A stretch of DNA of 62,446 nucleotides from Deltaproteobacteria bacterium. Its GTDB lineage: Bacteria > Bdellovibrionota > UBA1018 > UBA923. Positions within the stretch are counted from its first letter, which is position 1. The number at the start of each line of letters is the position of its first letter. Made by a program: the position numbers and the translations under genes. The stretch covers positions 1-62,446 of the forward strand of contig JACPKS010000054.1 in assembly GCA_016186905.1 (NCBI GenBank), written 5' to 3'. Positions 17,295 to 26,023 of this stretch are shown piece by piece. Under the pieces are notes generated by a model. The model searched no databases. It saw only the letters and a program-made list of their open reading frames with translations, and was not told the origin of the DNA.

Positions 17295-18158
17295 ATGCAG
17301 CCCATCTTAAAGGCCCAGAATTCCCACATCTCACGCACCTTGGCTTCGCTGGCGAAGCTCTGGATTTCGTTGCCGGTGAGTTATCTCATTTATGCCGGTT
17401 TTTTTCTGGGACTGGGGCCGGAAGATTTTCTCAAGGTTCTTCTCAATCCATTTTACTGGTTCATCGGCGCGATCGCGATGCTCGCCGGAAACGGCTTGCT
17501 GCGAATCCACTGGTACGGCTGGTACATGTTTATTTTTTCGAACCTGCTTGTTCTTTACGAGACGGCGTCGATCCTCACGTTTTACTCGCATTCGGAGCAT
17601 AAGGTTCTCGGTTTTTTCGGAATGATCGCGCTTCAGGGTATTCTCCTCTATCTCGTGGCGCGCGAGGTGCGCGTGCCATATTTTTTTCCGCGCATTCGCT
17701 GGTGGGAAAGCGATCCGCGGTATCGTTTAAGCGTGCAAGCGCGTCTTATTAAAAAGGACGGTGGCGAGATGGAGGGCGAGATCATGGACATCTCGCTCGG
17801 CGGATGCTTCGTGAAGACGCACGCGTATTTCGCGAATGACGAAATCGTGACGCTGGAGTTCAGTCTGTTCGAGCGGCACATGAAGTGCACTGGATGCGTG
17901 GTTTGGAAGACCGAGAGCCGCGTGACTCATCCGAAGGGCATCGGCGTGAAGTTCGACGTGCTCGGCAAAGAGGAGACGCTTGCGCTCAAGCAAGCGACGC
18001 GCAAGCTCCAGCAGCTCAGCCGCGTCTATACCCAGGCGACGCGTGAGCGCAACTGGCAGGAATATCTTCAGCGCGAACAGAATTACCAGGGACGGCCGAC
18101 GAAGGCACGGCTTTCGCAGGCAAAGAGCGCGACCGGCGATGATGACAAGAAAAAGTGA
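17295..18158 (+). CDS. Membrane-anchored PilZ-domain protein
   Basis: The 287-residue protein has four to five hydrophobic segments in residues 15-125 (for example VSYLIYAGFFLGLG and MFIFSNLLVLYETASILTF). A cytoplasmic PilZ domain follows at about 142-245. There RYRLSV provides basic residues and IMDISLGGCFVKT the DxSxGG motif. It is therefore a probable c-di-GMP receptor at the inner membrane. The last 20 bp overlap the tadA start region, suggesting coupling. The target is unknown. Confidence 0.82.
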   Translation: MQPILKAQNSHISRTLASLAKLWISLPVSYLIYAGFFLGLGPEDFLKVLLNPFYWFIGAIAMLAGNGLLRIHWYGWYMFIFSNLLVLYETASILTFYSHSEHKVLGFFGMIALQGILLYLVAREVRVPYFFPRIRWWESDPRYRLSVQARLIKKDGGEMEGEIMDISLGGCFVKTHAYFANDEIVTLEFSLFERHMKCTGCVVWKTESRVTHPKGIGVKFDVLGKEETLALKQATRKLQQLSRVYTQATRERNWQEYLQREQNYQGRPTKARLSQAKSATGDDDKKK

Positions 18159-18588
18159 TTTCATGACGGAGGCGATTCGCGAGGCCCGTCGCGCGCACGC
18201 CAAAGACGAGGTGCCGGTTGGCGCCGTGATCGTGCTCGACGGAAAGATTCTCGCGCGCGGGCACAACGTGCGCGAGGAGAAGCAGTCGGTGCTGGGCCAT
18301 GCCGAACTCGAGGCGATCGCGCGTGCGACTAAAAAAACAGGTTCATGGCGGCTTGAGGATTGCGACGTCTACGTGACGCTTGAGCCGTGCGCGATGTGCG
18401 CCGCCGCGCTCCAGCAGGCGCGCGTGCGGCGCGTGTTTTACGGTGTGCCCGATCTCAAAGCGGGCGCTGTTTCGCTAGGGCTTCGCTTGCATGACAATCC
18501 CAAGCTCAATCACCGGTACGAGATGACGTGCGTGGAGCGCCAGGAGTGCGGGACGATTCTTTCAGCGTTCTTTCAGACAAAGCGTTAA
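18142..18588 (+). CDS. tadA: tRNA-specific adenosine deaminase
   Basis: TadA converts A34 of tRNA-Arg(ACG) to inosine. The 148-residue protein has the deaminase zinc motifs GHAELEAIA (HAE) and TLEPCAMCAAAL (PCxxC), plus EVPVGAVIV near the N-terminus and ECGTILSAFFQTKR at the C-terminus as in TadA. Start ATG 18142 gives MTRKSDFMTEAIREARRAH, which aligns with known TadA N-termini. ATG 18139 and 18163 are alternatives. It overlaps the preceding PilZ gene by 17 bp. Confidence 0.92.
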   Translation: MTRKSDFMTEAIREARRAHAKDEVPVGAVIVLDGKILARGHNVREEKQSVLGHAELEAIARATKKTGSWRLEDCDVYVTLEPCAMCAAALQQARVRRVFYGVPDLKAGAVSLGLRLHDNPKLNHRYEMTCVERQECGTILSAFFQTKR

Positions 18589-18603
18589 GACCCGACGGAA
18601 ATT

Positions 18604-20403
18604 TCACGGCACCGACCACTCCACGAGCAGCGCTCGCGCCGGAATGATCGCGCCGGTCTTGACGTGCACGGCTTTGACTTCCGAGTCGGCGGGCGCCGGG
18701 TACGCGAATTCCATTTTCATCGATTCACAGACGACGACGACCTCGCCTTGCTTGACGCGATCGCCGGCCCTTACGTTCACTTTGAGAACCTTTCCGGGAT
18801 ATTCCGCGATGAGCGGTCCGGAGAGAAGGGCTTCCTCGCTGTTGGTGAGGATATCGTGAGCGTCGAGGGCATGCGCCCGCGCGGCGGAAGCAGAAAGTTT
18901 TACGTTGGAGCTGCCGTCGCCGAAAAAAAACCAGGGAGAAAGTTCAAGGGCCGAGAGAGCGGTTGGGTTATCGGTTGTCGCGGACGCGCGAACCGCGCGG
19001 GCCGGTTCGGTACGGCTTTTCCCCTTCCATCCGGCGTACTCTTCCTCGATGTATTCCGTATGGACGCGCCCCTCGATGAATTTCTTGTCTTCAAGAAGAT
19101 CGACGAGAAACGGTCCGTTCCACGCGACACCCGAGACGTTGGAGTGTGAGAGTGCCTCGCGAAGGTTCACGCGCGCTTCCGCGCGGCTCATTCCCCATGC
19201 AATGACTTTGGCGAGCATCGCATCGTAGAATATCGGAACTTTGCTTCCCGTCTCGCAGCCCGCGTCGATGCGGACGTTTGTCGAGGGCGAAAAGGAGAAA
19301 TCCGTGATTGTTCCCGGTGATGGCAGGTGTCCGCGCGAAGGGTCTTCGGCATAGATGCGCGCCTCGATGGCGTGTCCGCGCGGCGTGCGCCCGAGAACGT
19401 CTTCCGGGATCGCATCTCCGCGCGCGACTTGAAGCTGCAGCACCGGAAGGTCAACGCCCCAGACGAGCTCGGTCACGGGATGTTCGACTTGAAGCCGCGT
19501 GTTCATCTCGAGAAAATAAAAGTTCTCGTTTTCGTCGACGAGAAACTCACAGGTGCCGGCGTTTACGTAACCGACCGCCTTCGCGAGGGTCCGAGCGGCT
19601 TTCCACAGAGCTGAGCGTGTTTTATCGGAAAGGTTTGGAGCCGGAGACTCCTCGATCACTTTTTGGCGCCGGCGCTGGGATGAGCAGTCGCGCTCGCCGA
19701 ACACCATGACGTTGCCCTTCGTGTCGCCAAGAACCTGAACCTCGATATGGCGCGCTTTCGCACAGAACGATTCAAGAAACATCTCGCTCGATCCGAATGC
19801 GCCGGTTGCCTCGCGAGCCGCGGATTCGGCCTTTTCTTCAAGCTCGGATTCTTCTTTCACGATGCGCATGCCGCGTCCGCCGCCGCCGGCCGCGTCTTTG
19901 AGCAGCAGCGGCAAACCGACGTCCTTCGCGGCTCTCTTAAACTCGGCGAGGGACCATCCTTCCGCGAGCCGTGCCCAAGGAAGCGTGGGGATTTTGGCGT
20001 TTTCGGCCGCGAGCTTCGCGGCGATCTTGTTTCCCATCAAATCGATGACTTTCGGGGAGGGACCGACCCAGACAAGGCCGGCGCTTTCAACGGCGTGCGC
20101 GAAATGCGCGCGCTCCGAGAGAAACCCGTAACCGGGATGGACTGCGCCCGCACCGGTTTTCGCCGCGGCGGCGAGAAGTTTCTCGACGTTAAGATAACTT
20201 TCCTCGGCCGATCCGCCGCCGATGGCGACGGCCTCGTCGGCGGATCGAGCATGAAGCGCGCCTGCGTCGGCATCCGAATAAACGGCTACGGATTTCACCC
20301 CGAACGCGCTGCAGGCCGCGATCAAGCGGCAGGCGATTTCTCCGCGGTTTGCGATCAGAACTTTATCGAAAGTTTTTACGCCGGCAGCGCGTCTCGCTGT
20401 CAT
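18604..20403 (-). CDS. liuD: Acyl-CoA carboxylase alpha subunit (biotin carboxylase-BCCP), probable methylcrotonyl-CoA carboxylase
   Basis: The 599-residue biotin-dependent subunit has a biotin carboxylase domain (KVLIANRGEIACRL, AVHPGYGFLSE, AAGGGGRGMRI, MNTRLQVEHPVTE) at about 12-455 and a biotinyl domain at the C-terminus with CESMKMEF, the lysine of ESMKM being biotinylated. The linker between them is short. Linkage to liuB and liuC points to 3-methylcrotonyl-CoA carboxylation in leucine breakdown. Acetyl- or propionyl-CoA as substrate cannot be excluded from this subunit alone. It follows liuC by 12 bp. Confidence 0.88.
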   Translation of the reverse strand: MTARRAAGVKTFDKVLIANRGEIACRLIAACSAFGVKSVAVYSDADAGALHARSADEAVAIGGGSAEESYLNVEKLLAAAAKTGAGAVHPGYGFLSERAHFAHAVESAGLVWVGPSPKVIDLMGNKIAAKLAAENAKIPTLPWARLAEGWSLAEFKRAAKDVGLPLLLKDAAGGGGRGMRIVKEESELEEKAESAAREATGAFGSSEMFLESFCAKARHIEVQVLGDTKGNVMVFGERDCSSQRRRQKVIEESPAPNLSDKTRSALWKAARTLAKAVGYVNAGTCEFLVDENENFYFLEMNTRLQVEHPVTELVWGVDLPVLQLQVARGDAIPEDVLGRTPRGHAIEARIYAEDPSRGHLPSPGTITDFSFSPSTNVRIDAGCETGSKVPIFYDAMLAKVIAWGMSRAEARVNLREALSHSNVSGVAWNGPFLVDLLEDKKFIEGRVHTEYIEEEYAGWKGKSRTEPARAVRASATTDNPTALSALELSPWFFFGDGSSNVKLSASAARAHALDAHDILTNSEEALLSGPLIAEYPGKVLKVNVRAGDRVKQGEVVVVCESMKMEFAYPAPADSEVKAVHVKTGAIIPARALLVEWSVP

Positions 20404-20415
20404 TGGGTCACCGGC

Positions 20416-21201
20416 TCATCCCTTGATCCACGATGGCTTGCGCTTCCCGAGGAACGCCCCGATGCCTTCCTGGCCCTCGGGCATTACACGCAGATCAGCG
20501 AGCATTTTCGCGACGTAATCGAGAACCGCCGGACGATCGGGATTTTTCATGCCGCGGATGAGCGCCTTTGCCGCGGCCATCGCGTTCGGCCCGCATTGCA
20601 GAAGATTCGCGACGATTCGATTTTGCGCGGCTTCGAGCGCCGTCGCCGAGTCGGCGAGCTCGTGCACAAGCCCGATCTCGTAAGCACGAGTCGCGGTGAA
20701 GCGCTCGGCCGAGATGAAAAGCGCGCGTGCGTGCGTCTCGCCGATTTTCGCGATAACGAACGGACCGATGCACGCCGGGATAATTCCAAGACGCACTTCG
20801 CTTAAGCTGAACGCCGTGTTCTTTTCGCAGACGACGTAATCGCACACGGAGACGAGCCCTACGCCTCCGCCGATCGCGGCTCCTCGCGCGAATCCCACGA
20901 CAGGCTTCGGGCAGTTGTTCATCGTCTCGAACATGCGCGTGAGTCTGCGCGTGTCGTTCAGATTTTCGGCGGCTGAGAGCGCGATGCCCTTCTTCATCCA
21001 GTTGAGATCGCCGCCCGCGCAGAAAACGTCGCCTGAGGAACGCAGAATCACGACGCGGATGTCCTCGTCCTTGGCGATGCGGTCGAACGTTTTCTGCAGG
21101 TCCGCGATCATGTCCTCGTTGAATGCGTTGCGGACTTCAGGTCTCGCGAGCTCGACCGTGAAAACGCCGTCATCATTGCGGGAAGTTTTAATCGTGTGCA
21201 T
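20416..21201 (-). CDS. liuC: Enoyl-CoA hydratase family, probable methylglutaconyl-CoA hydratase
   Basis: The expected reaction is hydration of 3-methylglutaconyl-CoA to HMG-CoA. The 261-residue crotonase-fold protein has the oxyanion-hole segment VFCAGGDLNWM and GAAIGGGVGLVSVCDYV. It has the catalytic-Glu segment SLSEVRLGIIPACIGPFVI, a form typical of LiuC/GnyH rather than of general crotonases. In the first oxyanion helix Gly replaces the second catalytic Glu, as in that group. Start ATG 21201 lies 1 bp after the liuB stop. The frame extends upstream inside liuB but that part is a shadow. Confidence 0.87.
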   Translation of the reverse strand: MHTIKTSRNDDGVFTVELARPEVRNAFNEDMIADLQKTFDRIAKDEDIRVVILRSSGDVFCAGGDLNWMKKGIALSAAENLNDTRRLTRMFETMNNCPKPVVGFARGAAIGGGVGLVSVCDYVVCEKNTAFSLSEVRLGIIPACIGPFVIAKIGETHARALFISAERFTATRAYEIGLVHELADSATALEAAQNRIVANLLQCGPNAMAAAKALIRGMKNPDRPAVLDYVAKMLADLRVMPEGQEGIGAFLGKRKPSWIKG

Positions 21202-21202
21202 C

Positions 21203-22816
21203 TTACATCCTAAAAACGCCGAAGGACGTGGGCTTCGCTGGCGCGTTGTACGCCGCCGCAAGTCCAAGCGCCAGGTTTTTACGCGTGTCGGCCGGAGCGA
21301 TGATTCCGTCGTCCCACAAACGCGCGGTGCTGAAGTACGGCGAACCTTCTTCTTCGTACTTCCGCAGGATCGGTTCGCGGATTTTCGCGGCATCGGCGTC
21401 GGTGAGATCCGTGCCACGGGCCTTCATCTGCTCGAGCTTCACGGTCGAAAGCACGGTTGCGGCCTGCTCACCGCCCATGACCGAAATTCTGGAATTGGGC
21501 CACATCCACAGGAATCGCGGCTCGTACGCGCGGCCGCACATTCCGTAATTGCCCGCGCCGTAGGAGCTTCCGACGACGACGGTGAATTTTGGAACCCTCG
21601 CGTTTGCCACGGCCATCACCATCTTCGCGCCGTCTTTGGCGATGCCGCCGGCCTCATACTGTTTTCCAACCATGAAGCCCGTGATGTTCTGAAGAAAAAC
21701 GAGTGGTATGCGGCGCTGACAGCAAAGTTCGATGAAGTGCGCGGCTTTGAGCGAGCTCTCCGAAAATAAAATCCCGTTGTTGGCGAGAATCCCCACGGGA
21801 TATCCGAAGATATGCGCGAATCCGCAGACGAGCGTCGACCCATAGAGCGCCTTGAATTCGTGAAAGCGGCTGCCGTCCACGATGCGCGCGATGACTTCGC
21901 GGATGTCGTAGGGTTTTTTCGGATCGCGCGGAACGATACCCATGATTTCAGAAGGATCGTATACGGGATCTTCCGGTGCTTCGCGCGGGGCGAGCGCCGC
22001 TGAGCCCGAAGGCTTCGTGGCGTTCGCGTGAAAAAGAATATCGCGCGCGATCGCAAGCGCGTGTCTGTCGTTTAACGCGTAGTGATCGGCCACGCCTGAG
22101 GCGCGGACGTGTACGTCCGCGCCGCCCAGTTCTTCCGCCGTGACGGCTTCGCCGGTCGCGGCCTTCACGAGCGGCGGGCCTCCGAGAAAGATTGTTCCCT
22201 GGTTGCGCACGATCACCGTCTCGTCGCTCATCGCTGGAACGTACGCGCTGCCGGCGGTGCATAAGCCCATCACGAGCGCGATTTGCGGGATGCCTTCTGA
22301 AGACATATTGGCTTGGTTGTAGAAAATCCGGCCGAAGTGTTCGCGATCCGGAAAAACTTCCGATTGCATCGGAAGGTATGCGCCGCCCGAGTCGACGAGA
22401 TACACGCAGGGCAGGCGGTTGGCGCGCGCGATTTCCTGCGCGCGCAGATGCTTCTTCACGGTGGCGGGAAAATACGCGCCACCTTTGACCGTGGCGTCGT
22501 TGGCGAGGACCATCACTTCGCGTCCATGGACGACGCCCACACCGGTGACGAGACCGGCGCTCGGCACTTCTTCTTCGTAAAGCCGGTGAGCGGCGAGTTT
22601 GCTCAACTCAAGAAATGCGCTTCCCGGATCGACGAGCTCTTTGATTCGCGCGCGGGCGAAAAGTTTTCCGCGTGCTTCGTGCTTTTTCCGCGACTCTTCG
22701 CCGCCGCCCTGTTCGGTTTTTTTCTCATGATCACGCAGCTGTAAGAGTAGCGCATTGTGGTGGGATAGGTTTTCTTTGAACTCGGCTGAGGTGCACGAGA
22801 TTTTGGACTTGAGCAT
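21203..22816 (-). CDS. liuB: 3-methylcrotonyl-CoA carboxylase beta subunit (carboxyltransferase)
   Basis: The 537-residue carboxyltransferase moves the carboxyl group from biotin to 3-methylcrotonyl-CoA. The segment [20 protein letters not shown] followed by [13 protein letters not shown] is the hallmark that separates MCC-beta from propionyl-CoA carboxylase. The second half has [11 protein letters not shown] and [16 protein letters not shown]. Length matches the family. It is the first gene of the liuB-liuC-liuD set and is divergent from HMG-CoA reductase across 57 bp. Confidence 0.93.
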   Translation of the reverse strand: MLKSKISCTSAEFKENLSHHNALLLQLRDHEKKTEQGGGEESRKKHEARGKLFARARIKELVDPGSAFLELSKLAAHRLYEEEVPSAGLVTGVGVVHGREVMVLANDATVKGGAYFPATVKKHLRAQEIARANRLPCVYLVDSGGAYLPMQSEVFPDREHFGRIFYNQANMSSEGIPQIALVMGLCTAGSAYVPAMSDETVIVRNQGTIFLGGPPLVKAATGEAVTAEELGGADVHVRASGVADHYALNDRHALAIARDILFHANATKPSGSAALAPREAPEDPVYDPSEIMGIVPRDPKKPYDIREVIARIVDGSRFHEFKALYGSTLVCGFAHIFGYPVGILANNGILFSESSLKAAHFIELCCQRRIPLVFLQNITGFMVGKQYEAGGIAKDGAKMVMAVANARVPKFTVVVGSSYGAGNYGMCGRAYEPRFLWMWPNSRISVMGGEQAATVLSTVKLEQMKARGTDLTDADAAKIREPILRKYEEEGSPYFSTARLWDDGIIAPADTRKNLALGLAAAYNAPAKPTSFGVFRM

Positions 22817-22873
22817 GAGTTACCCAGTTTTACTTGACGCTCCCCTGATTTTAAAGCAGTTTGAACAGGTTTT
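22817..22873. promoter_or_regulatory. Divergent control region between liuB and mvaA
   Basis: The 57-bp gap must carry both start regions. A TTGACG hexamer on the plus strand and a TTTAAAAT stretch on the minus strand are possible promoter elements, but no full sigma-70 pair with good spacing is seen. No strong ribosome-binding site precedes mvaA. Joint control of leucine breakdown and mevalonate entry is possible. Confidence 0.4.
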
Positions 22874-24208
22874 ATGACGCATAACACCCCCCCTTTCGAG
22901 GGTTTTTCAAAGCTGACGTTTGAACAACGCATGAGTCGCTTGCGCGAATTCGTCTCGCTTTCCGACGATGAGGCACAAGCGCTCGCGGGCGCCGGCGCGC
23001 ATGGTCTTACCGTGGACCAGGCCGAGAACCTCATTGAGAACGTCATCGGGGTCTATGCGCTTCCGATCGGGCTTGCAACGCATTTTAAGATCGACGGTCG
23101 CGATCTCGCGGTACCAATGGCGGTTGAGGAGACCTCAATCATCGCGGCGGCTTCGGCCGCCGCCAAGTGGGTGCGTCGCAACGGGGGCTTTAGAACCCGC
23201 GCCCTGGGGAAGCACATCATCGGTCAGATTCAATTTCCCGCGATTGAGGACGTGCCGGGCTTTGCCGCCAAGATCAACGCCATGAGCGAGAAGCTCATCG
23301 CGCAGGCTAATGGCTTGATTCCAAACCTGGTTGCGCGCGGCGGTGGCGTCGTTGGCCTGCGGATCCGCTGGCTTGACCGGCCGGACGGCGAGAAGATGGC
23401 CGTGTTGCACCTCTTGTGCGATCCGTGCGACGCGATGGGCGCGAATCTCATCAATCAGGTCTGCGAAGGATTAAAGCCGCAGCTCGAAGAGCTGACCGGA
23501 GAGCGCATCGGGCTATGCATTCTCTCGAACCTTGTCGACACCAAACTCGTCGAAGCGACCTGCGAGATTTCCGAGATCGCGCCGAGTCTCGGGCGCGCGA
23601 TCGAAGAGGCGACGCTTTTCGCAAACCTCGATCCGTACCGCTGCGCGACCCACAACAAGGGCGTGATGAACGGAATCGATCCCGTGCTGATCGCGACCGG
23701 CAACGACTGGCGCGCGGTTGAAGCGGGGATGCACGCGAACGCGGGTCTCGGCGGAAAGTGCCGTTCGATGACCGAGTGGAAGTATTCCGGCGGCGTGCTT
23801 TACGGAAAGCTTTGCGCGCCCATCGCGGTGGGAACCGTTGGCGGCGTGACGCGCATTCATCCCGCGGCCAAAGTCGCTTTGAAAATTCTTGGCGTTGAGC
23901 ATGCCGAAGAGCTCGCTCGAATACTCGCCGCGACCGGTCTTGCGCAGAATCTCGCCGCGCTTCGCGCTCTTTGTACCGAGGGCATCGTGCGCGGACACAT
24001 GCGCCTGCACGCCTCGAACCTTGCCATCATGGCCGGAGCGTCAGAGCACGAAGTTCGTGCGCTGCAAGACCGGCTGCGCGACGAGGAGAACATCACGCTC
24101 GCGCGCGCGAGAGAACTGCTTGGCGAGATCCGCGCCGTGAGCCTGCCGCGCGATTCGCAAGAGCCGGCGCGCCCTTACGGCGCCACTGGCTCTCCGTCCC
24201 TTCATTGA
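22874..24208 (+). CDS. mvaA: Hydroxymethylglutaryl-CoA reductase, class II-like
   Basis: The enzyme reduces HMG-CoA to mevalonate. The 444-residue soluble protein has ENVIGVYALPIGLATHFKID, MAVEETSIIAAAS (catalytic Glu), CDAMGANLINQVCE (catalytic Asp region), GVMNGIDPVLIATGNDWRA and GHMRLHASNLA (general-acid His). There is no membrane anchor. These features fit the bacterial class II enzymes. Its stop shares one base with the start of the next kinase (TGATG), so the pair is an operon. Confidence 0.95.
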   Translation: MTHNTPPFEGFSKLTFEQRMSRLREFVSLSDDEAQALAGAGAHGLTVDQAENLIENVIGVYALPIGLATHFKIDGRDLAVPMAVEETSIIAAASAAAKWVRRNGGFRTRALGKHIIGQIQFPAIEDVPGFAAKINAMSEKLIAQANGLIPNLVARGGGVVGLRIRWLDRPDGEKMAVLHLLCDPCDAMGANLINQVCEGLKPQLEELTGERIGLCILSNLVDTKLVEATCEISEIAPSLGRAIEEATLFANLDPYRCATHNKGVMNGIDPVLIATGNDWRAVEAGMHANAGLGGKCRSMTEWKYSGGVLYGKLCAPIAVGTVGGVTRIHPAAKVALKILGVEHAEELARILAATGLAQNLAALRALCTEGIVRGHMRLHASNLAIMAGASEHEVRALQDRLRDEENITLARARELLGEIRAVSLPRDSQEPARPYGATGSPSLH

Positions 24209-25134
24209 TGGCATCGGCGTTTACGGTCCAGTGTCCCGGAAAAGTTTTTCTTTTTGGCGAATATGCGTGTCTTGACGGCGGTCCATCGCTGCTCCTCACG
24301 TTAAAACCATTTTATTCCCTGACCGCGAAGCCGTCGCCGGACGGCAAGCGGCATTTGCCCGCGTTCGAGCCTGCGTCGCCAGCCGGGGTTTTTCTTCTGC
24401 AGCACGCCAAGGATCTCGGCGGCTGGCGGCTTGAATGGGGCGATTCGGGTTCTGCGGCGATGGGGACCGGATCTTCGTCGGCGCAGTTTCTCTTGTCACT
24501 TGCAGCGGACGTGAGGATTTCAGGCCGTGCGATGCCTTCGGTTGAATCGATCCTTCGGCTGTACTGGGATATCGTGGGCGAGAGCCAGGGGCTTCGGCCA
24601 TCGGGCGCCGATCTCGTGGCGCAGCTTCTGGGCGGGCCGATCGCGGTGAAGACGCGCGAAAGGCTGGAGCCGTGGAGCGAGCAAATGGGTGCGGAAATCA
24701 TTCTGGCGTATACGGGAAGCAAGATCGCGACGCACGAGCATCTTAAGGGGCTTGCCGCGCGCGGCTTTCCGGAAAAATTCCGCGCGATGAATGACGCGCT
24801 GAACGCGATTACCGAAAGGGCGCTTTCCGCTTGGAGGAGCCGCGACGAATTCCGGCTGGGGCAAGAGATGAACGCGCACCAGCGCGAGCTCGCGAACGCG
24901 AAGATCGCGCCCGACGATTTTTTCGCGAAGATCGAATCGCTAGCGCGGGTTCCTGGCGTTTTGGGATGCAAGGGCTCCGGCGCGCATGGCGGCGATTGCA
25001 TCGTGCTGCTCGTGCGGCGCGACTCCGTCGACGGTGTCTGCGCTCGTATTCAAAATTTTGAATACACCGCGATCATGCCTGAGTGGACGGAACAAGGGCT
25101 AACCTACCGGCCCGCAAAGGAGTTCAGCCTCTAG
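24208..25134 (+). CDS. GHMP-family kinase, probable phosphomevalonate kinase
   Basis: The 308-residue protein begins TVQCPGKVFLFGEYACLDGG, the GHMP motif 1 seen in phosphomevalonate and mevalonate kinases. AMGTGSSSAQF is the ATP-binding loop and GCKGSGAHGGDCIVLL is motif 3. As mevalonate kinase and diphosphomevalonate decarboxylase are both identified at 27.5-29.4 kb, this is assigned as the phosphomevalonate kinase by elimination. Identity is low enough that a different GHMP substrate remains possible. A 20-bp palindrome lies inside its 3' end. Confidence 0.75.
   Translation: MASAFTVQCPGKVFLFGEYACLDGGPSLLLTLKPFYSLTAKPSPDGKRHLPAFEPASPAGVFLLQHAKDLGGWRLEWGDSGSAAMGTGSSSAQFLLSLAADVRISGRAMPSVESILRLYWDIVGESQGLRPSGADLVAQLLGGPIAVKTRERLEPWSEQMGAEIILAYTGSKIATHEHLKGLAARGFPEKFRAMNDALNAITERALSAWRSRDEFRLGQEMNAHQRELANAKIAPDDFFAKIESLARVPGVLGCKGSGAHGGDCIVLLVRRDSVDGVCARIQNFEYTAIMPEWTEQGLTYRPAKEFSL
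25046..25065. repeat. 20-bp perfect palindrome of the ATTCAA-N4-TTGAAT type
   Basis: GTATTCAAAATTTTGAATAC is its own reverse complement. It lies within the GHMP kinase coding region, about 70 bp before the stop and 105 bp upstream of the antitoxin start. Related copies occur at 42147-42162, 61488-61503 and 61532-61547. Confidence 0.85.
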
Positions 25135-25169
25135 TTGTAGTCATAATATGGTCATGGTATAGTCATATC
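25135..25169 (+). promoter_or_regulatory. Repeat-rich leader of the toxin-antitoxin operon
   Basis: The 35 bp between the kinase stop and antitoxin ATG contain four GTCAT or TCATA-type units (at about 25140, 25151, 25162 and up to the start codon). Such repeated half-sites fit the autoregulatory operator of Phd/YefM antitoxins. No clear ribosome-binding site is visible. Confidence 0.45.
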
Positions 25170-25451
25170 ATGAAGACCGTGAAAATCGCCGAGTTGAAGG
25201 CGAAACTTTCGAGCTACATCAAGGCCGCCAGCGAAGGCGAGGACGTCATCGTTTACGACCGCAACCTTCCCGTTGCCAAGATCATCCGCTTCGAGAAGAA
25301 ACCGGAATTGAATATCGCTATTCCCGCGAAAATGAGCCCCGCACAGGCTTTGAAGGAAGCAAAGGCGTCTCTCCAATCATTTAAGGGGAAGACAAATCTC
25401 CTCGAAGAGTTGCTTGCAATGCGCGAAGAGGAACGGCGGCGGCGAGGATGA
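25170..25451 (+). CDS. Type II antitoxin, Phd/YefM family
   Basis: The 93-residue protein begins MKTVKIAELKAKLSSYIKAA, the N-terminal DNA-binding fold of Phd/YefM antitoxins, with VIVYDRNLPVAKII in the second strand region. The C-terminal 40 residues are charged and helical, as expected for the toxin-binding tail. It overlaps the PIN toxin gene by 4 nt. ATG 25170 is chosen over an in-frame upstream start at 25083 because it begins at the conserved fold. Confidence 0.85.
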   Translation: MKTVKIAELKAKLSSYIKAASEGEDVIVYDRNLPVAKIIRFEKKPELNIAIPAKMSPAQALKEAKASLQSFKGKTNLLEELLAMREEERRRRG

Positions 25452-25870
25452 TCGGCTACATCGACAGTTCCGTCATTATCGCAAATATATTTTCAGAGTC
25501 TGGCGCCATATCGAAACTCGAAGCCTACGGCGCGCTTTACTCCAGTCGCTTGCTTCAAACTGAGTGTTTGCGTGTGCTCGTTGGAAAGTTTCTGAATAAA
25601 AAGGCTTCCGAGGAGCAGTTCGCCCGAATGAAAGACGGGGTGCTTACGGCGTTGTCAGGAATCAAGCTCCTGCAGCTCGACGAGCCGACTTTACTTCTCG
25701 CTGAAACACCATTTTCCGTGAATCTCGCCACACTCGATTCCATTCATCTTGCCTCAGCGCTGCGCTTGAAGAGTGCGTTGCCCGGCGAAGAGCTTCATTT
25801 TCTCACACACGACGAAAGACTGGGGCGCGCGGCGCAGGTGATGGGTTTGCAGGTTCTGGGGATTTCTTGA
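25448..25870 (+). CDS. PIN-domain toxin (VapC-like ribonuclease)
   Basis: The 140-residue protein has the PIN acidic residues in order: Asp in MIGYIDSSVI, Glu in TECLRVL, Asp in TLDSIHLASAL and Asp in LTHDERLGRA. PIN toxins cut specific RNAs when their antitoxin is lost. It is coupled to the Phd/YefM antitoxin by a 4-nt overlap and is less GC-rich than the flanking mevalonate genes, consistent with later acquisition. Confidence 0.87.
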   Translation: MIGYIDSSVIIANIFSESGAISKLEAYGALYSSRLLQTECLRVLVGKFLNKKASEEQFARMKDGVLTALSGIKLLQLDEPTLLLAETPFSVNLATLDSIHLASALRLKSALPGEELHFLTHDERLGRAAQVMGLQVLGIS

Positions 25871-26023
25871 AACGAGGTTGGTGGGGGAGCGATCGCTACG
25901 CGAGGCCAGGCTCACATGTAAAAAAGTTATACATATGTAAACAGTAAGAACCCGATGGTTAATATTAAGTATTTGAATATTAACATAAAAAATATGGAAC
26001 GCTGCTTGCTTATTAGACATCTT
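25871..26023 (+). promoter_or_regulatory. AT-rich leader of the small secreted protein gene
   Basis: This stretch is far more AT-rich than the rest of the window. It contains TACATATGTA, a perfect 10-bp palindrome around 25931-25940, and several A/T-runs usable as promoter elements. An in-frame ATG at 25955 could extend the next gene by 23 residues but has no ribosome-binding site. Confidence 0.35.
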
